Shown here piece after piece: positions 54,418 through 61,900 of a DNA stretch of 64,000 bases. The notes beneath the pieces were generated by a model, which was given only the letters and a program-made list of their open reading frames with translations, was not told the origin of the DNA and searched no databases. How positions within the stretch are numbered: the stretch's first letter is position 1; each line of letters begins with the position of its first letter. The stretch is taken from positions 248,001 through 312,000 of the forward strand of contig NZ_BMDV01000001.1 of assembly GCF_014636095.1 (NCBI RefSeq). The letters run 5' to 3'. Made by a program: the position numbers and the translations under genes. This DNA is from Acinetobacter modestus. Lineage in GTDB: Bacteria > Pseudomonadota > Gammaproteobacteria > Pseudomonadales > Moraxellaceae.

Positions 54418-55392
54418 TTATGCGTGAGTTGCACGTACAGGTGGTACAAATTCTTTAAGGAAATATGGTGACAATAATCCCGTTTCAGGATTAAGTAACC
54501 GCTCTTTGTAATACGCCATATACGCAGTAGTATCGTGGTCATTTGGATGAAAGCTTGGACGTAAGTATTCCAAGATATGCATAAAGCTACTACCAAACAC
54601 GCCACGCTCACTACCAAACAATAATGCGGTACTTTCTAATACATCTTTCATATAGCGTGGATTGACCAAATTGCTTGGCTTACGTAAGAATGGCATCAAA
54701 TAACCACCAAGTGATACACCACCTAAAATTGTCAAACTAGCTAAAAGAAAACCCGTAATTCTGAGCCAATAATCCCCCGATAATTCAAGGAATACATCAT
54801 AGGCAATATCTTTGTGTTCAGACTCTTCCAACATGTGCCACATCCACATAGCACGTTGTCTTTCATCCTGTGAGCCAAGTAAATAGTCTTCATGCTGCAT
54901 CATGAATTCAGCAAGCACTGCCGTGTAATGTTCAATTCCTGCCATCAATGACAGTTGTAATGACTGTGGTAATTTGTAAATACCGTAATCAAAAACTTTT
55001 GCGGCAATTGCACGAAGCAGCTGAACGGGATAACCATTCTCTTTCAAAACTTCATCATTGAACTGATTATGAATTTTTGAATGAATCGCTTCCTGCCCAA
55101 TCAAAGAAGTGAGTCTTTGCTTCAAAATTGGATCATGAATAAAGTCACGGTGATGACGCGCTGTTTCAATTACGACATCTTCACCAAAAGTTAGAAAAAT
55201 TGATAAAGCATGAAAATAAGATGTAGCCAATTCTTTGTTTAAGAAAAATTTTTCATCTAATTCACTTGGGTTAAATTTAAAATCAAAATGGCGAATAGGA
55301 ATCGGTGATTTATTCGCAAAGTTCTGAATAATTCCCTGATATTTAGTACTTAATTTGTCTGAAAAGACACTTCGAATAACTTGAGCGACCAT
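54418..55392 (-). CDS. PF10118-family metal-dependent hydrolase, copy 2
   Basis: The 324-residue protein belongs to the family annotated as predicted metal-dependent hydrolases. It has repeated Glu/His motifs of a ferritin-like diiron type: IETARHHRD, GQEAIHSKIH, GIEHYTAVLAE and EESEHKDIAYDV. A hydrophobic stretch (about 210-235) suggests membrane association. It is a clear paralogue of the gene just upstream, with the same motifs throughout. The reaction is unknown; the family often accompanies steroid or hydrocarbon oxidation genes. The SDR gene follows 39 bp later. Confidence 0.87.
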   Translation of the reverse strand: MVAQVIRSVFSDKLSTKYQGIIQNFANKSPIPIRHFDFKFNPSELDEKFFLNKELATSYFHALSIFLTFGEDVVIETARHHRDFIHDPILKQRLTSLIGQEAIHSKIHNQFNDEVLKENGYPVQLLRAIAAKVFDYGIYKLPQSLQLSLMAGIEHYTAVLAEFMMQHEDYLLGSQDERQRAMWMWHMLEESEHKDIAYDVFLELSGDYWLRITGFLLASLTILGGVSLGGYLMPFLRKPSNLVNPRYMKDVLESTALLFGSERGVFGSSFMHILEYLRPSFHPNDHDTTAYMAYYKERLLNPETGLLSPYFLKEFVPPVRATHA

Positions 55393-55693
55393 AATGTGAT
55401 CCCCATGACGAGAGTAAATAAAAAATCAAAGAGTTACATAGCAATTAAAACGATAAAGTTGTCTATAAAATTATTTCTGCAACATTTAACACTTCAATTG
55501 TTAAACACTTAAGTTCAATGAAAACTCTTTTTTATCTCAGAAAATTTTGAAATTGATATTTCCTGAAAAACTTGTTTGCATAGTGCACGAGCAAAATATG
55601 GGCAACAAGAACCAAATCGCTCATAAGAATCTGAGCTTTTATGCCAACTCATATCATCACTATTGCTGTGCACCAATCAGTTATCCAACAAAA
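55393..55693. other. Gap between the tandem PF10118 genes
   Basis: This 301-bp gap has no convincing gene; a 65-codon plus-strand frame here lacks recognisable features. It contains the inverted repeat TTTAACA (55485-55491) / TGTTAAA (55499-55505), 7-bp spacer, about 95 bp upstream of the copy 2 start. The downstream copy could therefore have its own promoter. Confidence 0.5.
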
Positions 55694-56653
55694 TTAAGCA
55701 GCTTGAACTTTAGGTGTAAATTCCTTAAGAAAGAAAGGATGTAATGCACCACCTTCAGACAATAATTTCTTTTCGTAATATTCAAAATACGCAGATGCAT
55801 CATGGTCATTAGGATGAAAATCAGTACGTAGATAATCAAAAATACGGCTTTGAGTACTACCAAAAACGCCATCTTTAGGACTAAAAACGAGTTTGACTCC
55901 ACGCTTTGCATCTTTCCAAAATTTTGCAGTTAACATCTCTTGAGGCTTACGCAATACAGGAACAAATGTTGTCGCAAATGGAATTAAACCAAGAATGGTA
56001 AAATACGCGAGGAAAAAGCCAGAAACCCGGAGTGCATAATTACCATTTAATGTTTGATAAACATCGTAAGCGACATCTTTATGCTCAGACTCCTCTAACA
56101 TATGCCACATCCAAAGCGCACGTGTTTTAGCGTCATCAGAGAAATAGAAGTTTTGCTCATGTGCCATCATGTATTCAGCTAATACAGCCGTAAAATGCTC
56201 AATCCCTGCCATTAAAGAAAGTTTTAATGGTTGTGGAAATTTTAAGAAAATATGATCAAAAAATTGCTCGCCCAAGAAACGATAAAGTCTCACTGGATAG
56301 CCAAGCTCAACAATTGCATCGTTAAACTCATTATGAAGTTTTGAGTGAATCGCCTCCTGACCAATCAATGACGTTACACGCTGTCTTAAAATAGGATCTT
56401 TTAATAAATCACGATGGTGACGTGCAGTTTCAATAACTAAGTCTTCACCATAGGTCAAAAATACAGATAGCGTAGCAAAGAAAATGGTCGCGAATTGATT
56501 GTTCATATAAAATGATAAATCGACTTGTTTGCCTTCAAAACCAATTGCCAAATGTCGAATCGGAATACTTTTTTTACTTGCAAAATCAATTTGCTCAGTT
56601 ATCGGGTTAGATTTAAATAAACTTAAACCTTTCTTTAATGTGTTGCTAATCAT
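55694..56653 (-). CDS. PF10118-family metal-dependent hydrolase, copy 1
   Basis: The 319-residue protein is paralogous to copy 2 and has the same Glu/His motifs (IETARHHRD, GQEAIHSKLH, GIEHFTAVLAE, EESEHKDVAYDV) and a hydrophobic segment. The shared C-terminal pattern (FHPNDHD, then FFLKEFTP here and YFLKEFVP there) supports tandem duplication. It is the gene nearest the divergent TetR gene, and a repeated box lies 154 bp upstream of its start. Its role is unknown; see the cluster finding. Confidence 0.87.
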   Translation of the reverse strand: MISNTLKKGLSLFKSNPITEQIDFASKKSIPIRHLAIGFEGKQVDLSFYMNNQFATIFFATLSVFLTYGEDLVIETARHHRDLLKDPILRQRVTSLIGQEAIHSKLHNEFNDAIVELGYPVRLYRFLGEQFFDHIFLKFPQPLKLSLMAGIEHFTAVLAEYMMAHEQNFYFSDDAKTRALWMWHMLEESEHKDVAYDVYQTLNGNYALRVSGFFLAYFTILGLIPFATTFVPVLRKPQEMLTAKFWKDAKRGVKLVFSPKDGVFGSTQSRIFDYLRTDFHPNDHDASAYFEYYEKKLLSEGGALHPFFLKEFTPKVQAA

Positions 56654-56806
56654 GGCTACACCTACCTACTTCACTTGAGCGTCACTTGCCCTTTACATTC
56701 TTTGAATCAGGTTCATCTCTTTTCGTATAGCTACATATTCTTTGAGTTACGAAAAAACATTCGGGAGATTTTTGTGAACCTAATTTCCTACTAGAAACAA
56801 TGTAAA

Positions 56807-56825
56807 CCGATCTTATGTTCGGATT
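56807..56825. promoter_or_regulatory. Candidate TetR operator, copy 1 side
   Basis: CCGATCTTATGTTCGGATT. The inner CCGATC and GTTCGG are inverted with one mismatch around TTAT. Sixteen of nineteen bases equal the site at 57106-57124. Confidence 0.65.
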
Positions 56826-57056
56826 CAATTCGGGTAAAACAATCAATTTAATAACGCAATGATCAACACAAAAAGTTAGACATTTTTATTTAAAATTTAA
56901 AAATAAAATGGACTGAAATAAAAATAATATAATATATATCAATTATTTATTTTATTTAAAATACTTTAAGTAATCTATATTTTTTACTGATATAAAAGAA
57001 ATTATTATTTTTATTACACTACATAACTTGATATTTAAAAGTATGTAATTTTATTT

Positions 57057-57065
57057 GTTCGGATT
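57057..57065. promoter_or_regulatory. Candidate TetR half-operator
   Basis: GTTCGGATT, identical to the right half of the two full boxes, 59 bp before the corresponding part of the tetR-proximal box. Its left half does not match. Confidence 0.45.
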
Positions 57066-57105
57066 ATGTAGGCTGATCTTTTACTTCCATGTGGAGCATG
57101 CTAAT

Positions 57106-57124
57106 CTGACATTATGTTCGGATT
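57106..57124. promoter_or_regulatory. Candidate TetR operator, tetR side
   Basis: CTGACATTATGTTCGGATT ends 15 bp before the tetR start codon, so repressor bound here would block its own gene. It matches the copy-1-side box at 16 of 19 bases. Confidence 0.65.
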
Positions 57125-57139
57125 TATATAACAATATTT

Positions 57140-57757
57140 ATGGCTACTCGAAAACCACGTCAAACTCGATCAAAAGTAACAGTAGATACGATTATTGAAG
57201 CAGGCTTTATCGCTGTTGCAACAAATGGTACGAGTGGAACCACAACACGTCACATCGCCGATATTGCTGGCGTCAGCGTCGGCTCTTTATACGAATATTT
57301 TAAAAATAAAGAAGAAATCTACGATGCAATGGCAAAATCATTTGTCAAAGAAGTTCTAGACATGGTTAAAGAACTGACACCTATTATTGTCGAAATGGAG
57401 TTAGAACCATTATTTGAAATGATTTTCTATACTTTCCGTGACTTACTTACCCGTGCTAATGATCGCTATCTCATCTGTCTACGATATGCAACTGAACTTA
57501 AATATGAACGCTATATTGGACAAATTGAAATGGCATTGATGGAAGTTCTAATGAAATACATGATGCGCCACCCTAAATATTTGAAAGTGAGCAATTTGAG
57601 TGTTACAGCCTATATCAGTATCAATAGTAGTATTTTTAATGTGGCACGACATCTCATTTTGCCTAATCCACAAATTAGTTTCGATGAAATGGTCAAAGGC
57701 TTAAGTACGATGATTATTAGCTATATTGATGCAGAATTAGCTAAAGCTGAACGTTAA
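57140..57757 (+). CDS. TetR/AcrR-family transcriptional regulator
   Basis: The 205-residue regulator has the N-terminal TetR domain, with helix-turn-helix TTRHIADIAGVSVGSLYEYF (about 36-55), and a helical ligand domain without recognisable specificity. It is divergent from the PF10118-SDR-BVMO cluster, with matching boxes in the shared region. Autoregulation and repression of the cluster are inferred. Its ligand could be a pathway substrate. A bidirectional terminator follows. Confidence 0.9.
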   Translation: MATRKPRQTRSKVTVDTIIEAGFIAVATNGTSGTTTRHIADIAGVSVGSLYEYFKNKEEIYDAMAKSFVKEVLDMVKELTPIIVEMELEPLFEMIFYTFRDLLTRANDRYLICLRYATELKYERYIGQIEMALMEVLMKYMMRHPKYLKVSNLSVTAYISINSSIFNVARHLILPNPQISFDEMVKGLSTMIISYIDAELAKAER

Positions 57758-57786
57758 AAAAGAGCTTTATAGCTCTCTTTTTAACG
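57752..57786. terminator. Bidirectional terminator (tetR / OmpA genes)
   Basis: AGAGCT/AGCTCT with TTAT loop is extended by CGTTAAAAA and TTTTTAACG (one-base bulge), giving T runs on both strands. The tetR stop codon lies in the left arm. Confidence 0.88.
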
Positions 57787-57809
57787 CACTTTCATTGTTC
57801 AATAGAGAG

Positions 57810-58994
57810 TTATTTTTCTACTTGAAGATCCTGACGTTGCTTGAAAGTTGATACCTCTTTACCTTCTGGATCAACATAGACTAATTCGACTCTACGACTT
57901 AATGCATGACCAAATTTCTGATTTTCATCGTTAATTGTTTGATTTTTACCTTTTGCCTCAACAGCAACTCGATCTAAATGAATCCCTTGTTGTTGAAGGT
58001 ATGCAAGCACACTCTGCGCTCGTCTCATGGAAAGTTTCAAATTATACTGTTCGCTTGCACGAGCATCAGTAAAACCGTACAGAGTCAAGGTGTAGGTTGG
58101 ATTGTCTTTTAAGAACGTTACAACTTGATTTAACACATCAATCGATTCTTTTGACAAGTTTGATTGATCTAAAGCAAAGTGAACGACATTTGGCGCATTT
58201 GATGGAACTTTAACTATCAATGGTTCAGTAACAACTTTCTGTTCAGGCGACCAAATTGGCCACTTGCCTTTAACTCCATGACAACCTTTAGCATCACCAT
58301 TCAATTCTTGTAAAGATGGATAATTAATTTTAGGTAATTCTAATACTGTTGCAGACTTACACGCAGATGCTTTGAGATTTGATTGATCAATTAAACTTTG
58401 AGCGGATAGAAAAAGTTCTCTTGAATGTCGCCATCCAAGTTCACAATGTTCTGCTGCTGCCCAAACCAACATCACTTCTGCTTGAGCAATCTCAGCCTGA
58501 GCACATGAAAAACCTTCGGTTTGCTTTAATAATTCAGCATTTGCCCAAAGGTCTCTGCGCATGACACTTGATTGAGAAAGAATAGCTGTTGTCAGCGTAA
58601 ATTTTTCAATTTGTCCTTGTTCTAAGGCCTCAATAATAATTTTTGCTTGTTGCAGCGCTTCAATTCTCGCAGAACTTGGACTCTTTTCACTTCCTTCGTG
58701 AGCAGCGTAACTTAACCACGATAAGGCTTTTATCGCTTGATAATATGCAATATTTTCTGATGGTTTTAAATAAGGTATCAGACGTGTTTGTAATGCCGCA
58801 ACTTGCTTATCTTTAGGATTATAAGGCTTCTGTTGATTGACATCTTGTACCAAAGAACTAGATTGCTCTCCAACAATAATTTGCTCAGATGCAGACTCAG
58901 CAAATACAGAAGTGCTTACTGCAAGCAAACTAGCAGAAACCCCTATATAAAAATAAGAACACATTTTATATAAATTATTGTGAAGATATTTCAT
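57810..58994 (-). CDS. OmpA-family C-terminal domain protein
   Basis: The 394-residue protein has a signal peptide (about 1-32, ending VFA; Met11 is an alternative start). A helical, Ala-rich middle part (about 60-270) contains several Cys. A C-terminal OmpA peptidoglycan-binding domain (about 275-375) carries GFTDARASEQYNLKLSMRRA-type diaminopimelate contacts. There is no OmpA-type barrel. It lies 2 bp after the large DUF11 protein gene, with GAGAG as ribosome site inside that gene's end, so the two are translationally close. It probably anchors the system to the cell wall. Confidence 0.88.
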   Translation of the reverse strand: MKYLHNNLYKMCSYFYIGVSASLLAVSTSVFAESASEQIIVGEQSSSLVQDVNQQKPYNPKDKQVAALQTRLIPYLKPSENIAYYQAIKALSWLSYAAHEGSEKSPSSARIEALQQAKIIIEALEQGQIEKFTLTTAILSQSSVMRRDLWANAELLKQTEGFSCAQAEIAQAEVMLVWAAAEHCELGWRHSRELFLSAQSLIDQSNLKASACKSATVLELPKINYPSLQELNGDAKGCHGVKGKWPIWSPEQKVVTEPLIVKVPSNAPNVVHFALDQSNLSKESIDVLNQVVTFLKDNPTYTLTLYGFTDARASEQYNLKLSMRRAQSVLAYLQQQGIHLDRVAVEAKGKNQTINDENQKFGHALSRRVELVYVDPEGKEVSTFKQRQDLQVEK

Positions 58995-58996
58995 GT

Positions 58997-61900
58997 TTAT
59001 GGTTCTCTCGAAGAATTTATTCCAGCGTTATTACCAGCAAATAGATTCTCATCGAACTTGAATCTAAAACGAACATAAGCGCCCTGAATTGTAGTATCAC
59101 TATCTACCAGATCATCATCTTTATAACCTGAGAAGTTATAGCCACCTGACAACCATAAGTTTGCTGCAACAAGATACCCAACCTCACCACCAACGAGAAC
59201 TCGACGCCCTGAACTCATATCAGACCATAATACACCTGTGTGTACTCCTGCATCCCATCTTTCATTGATGTCATACATAGCTCTTGCACTGAACATATGT
59301 GTCATACCTGTAGACTCTAAACCAGAGAATGTAGCCTGCACATTTTTCACCGCATATTGACCCGACAATGTAAGATCACGCGTTGGATGATAATTTAAAT
59401 GGTTCGAGAAAATATAAACATGTTTAAGATACGGATTGTTTAAATCAGTTTTATTATCATCATAACGATATTCAACTTTAGCTAGTGCATCAAAACGATT
59501 GTGTTCTGTATCACGATAAGCCAATCCTAATTGGAAGCGATCTACTAAACGATCACCTCCACTATTACTTTTACTATCTGTTAGGCTAACGACATTTTTT
59601 GCCAATAATGTCACATCATCCGAATATTTATAAGCAGCGCCTAAATTGTTCAATATCGTATCTGATTGATCTGTCCAACGTGCTTCAATTCGAGCAACTG
59701 CTTTCCAGTTAGGGTTCTTTAAATATTCAATACCTAAAGATGCTGCTGTGCTATCAGAATTTGAGTTATTGGCATTTGATAATGATTTAGTTTGCTCAAA
59801 ACTCGTATTGGCATAAAAACCTTTTTCAAGTTCCCAACGATTACGTAAACCAATTGCTGCCTCAGCCTCTCTCGCACTAATACCATCCCGAACACGATAT
59901 TCACTGAAAGCTGTTCCATTATTGTTATATTTACTATCTAAACCAAATACCGTTACATTTCGGCGTTGATTACTATTCAGATCATAAAGACCGTTAATAC
60001 TTGAAACTAATTCGTGACGCGCGTAAGCACGGAGTTTGGAATTAATTTGATAATTTGCACCCAACGCAAAAATACGACGATCCGCTTCAGAAATGTCTTG
60101 TTCATATTCAGCAAAGACATTCGAACCTTGCCAAGGTAGTTGACTGATTAATTTAGAGCGAACTGTGACACCATGATACGGTGCAACTTGTGTTGTATTC
60201 AGTGTTGCTGGATTAGATGACTCATCATAATACTTTAAACCAAGTTCTACAGCCAAAATACGGTTAATTGCCCGTTCAATACTTGCTGATACACCTTGAT
60301 TTACGCCACTTAACTGATCTTCTGTGCGAATCGCTTCAAGCTTAGCTAAGCCGATTTTATTTAATTGTACACGTCCCTTAATGCCACTCTCTTTACGACC
60401 AGCAGTAATAGGTGCCGCTGTATTATAAAATTCTCTATCAGCTTGGTTATGATAAACTTTCATTTCCAAGTCTTTATAAGAATAGTTTAATTCAACTCGT
60501 GCAGCATCACCCGATAACTTACCAGTTGCATCTGGTTTCACATTATCTGACGTCGATGAATTTAAGTCATCATTAATATTCTCTGAACGAGCAAACTCAG
60601 CAATGAATTTACCTTTATCATTGGCAAATTTAACGACAGTATTCACACTTGCTAACTGATCTTGAGTTAGTGGGTTATTACTTTTCACATAAGAACCACC
60701 GACTTTAGCTTTATCGGTGACTTTTACAGAACCAGACACACCACCAACCGTATATTCTTCACCACCTTGATCAGATTCAACTGTAATTCGTAAATATACT
60801 GGGTTTAAGTCAGCATCAACACTTGGAACTGGATCTTTCAAATAAATACTATTACTGAAAGTATCAATCTCATAATCAGTAAAACGAGTCAAACTTGTAC
60901 GTGCAATAATTAAACCCGAATTATTACGATCACGCGTAATAACTTCTACTTTTTCACTGTTTTCACGCACGTCTTGCGCATTAACACTACTACCTAAACT
61001 ATAAGGACCTGAAATACCCATAGCACGTTGTTCATTCACAACTTGTTGTGTATTTGTCTGTGCAGCAAACGCAGTAACTTTATATTTATCAGCTTCTACT
61101 GTACTACGAACACCTGTCAATGAACGGTTGTATTGACCTAAAGATAAGCCCTCATCATTTTCAGTACGTGTTACGTAGTCACCATACATTGCATATGAAC
61201 GTCCTTTATCGACACGAACATACAATTTACTAGTAGATTGAGCATCAAAGCCTTTGGCGGCAGAATCACCGTAAACTGGATAGTATTCATCAGGACGAAT
61301 ATCACGGAATAATCTTTGGTTTTTATCTTTATCTGAATCATATGCAAGTGTAAGCAGGTATTCACCTTTTACCTTACCTTTCAAAAATAATGCAGCACGA
61401 CCCGTTATATTGCGCTTTCCATCTTTTGAAGCTGAAATCTCATTTAATTCTTCTTCAAAACCATCATTTGAATTAATGCCACTCAGTTCTTTAGGGTCAA
61501 ACTTTTTGAAATTAAAAGAACCTTCAACCATACCTACAGCGATAATCGGTCTTAAATCAGGTAAGAAACGAATAGGTGTGCTTGAATGGAAGATACCACT
61601 TTCAACCGATAATGTTCCTTCACCAGCTTCAATTGGCGCTTGAATTGGAACAAGTAAAGTTCCACCTTCAACGAATACTTGAATACCCGGCTGTTTTGGA
61701 TCTAAGTCTATTAAGTCAATCTTACCGATTGAACTATCTAAGGTGATAGGTGTACGGTTCGAGACAAGCGTACCATGTCGATCGACAATTTTTAAATTAA
61801 CATTAAAACGATCACGTCCATTTGCCTGTGGAATCGTTTTACTCGGCTCAAGTTGCAACTTATCTAACTGATCAGGTGCAATAACATTAATACGTTTAAT

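Larger units (their letters stand above)
56654..57139. other. Divergent promoter region between PF10118 copy 1 and tetR
   Basis: These 486 bp are AT-rich and hold no gene. They contain one full 19-bp candidate operator near copy 1 and one full plus one partial copy near tetR, described separately. Confidence 0.6.

Noticed and set aside
55547..55744. Plus-strand 65-codon frame in the gap between PF10118 genes
   Set aside because: It runs into the end of copy 1 on the opposite strand, has no recognisable domain and no clear ribosome site.
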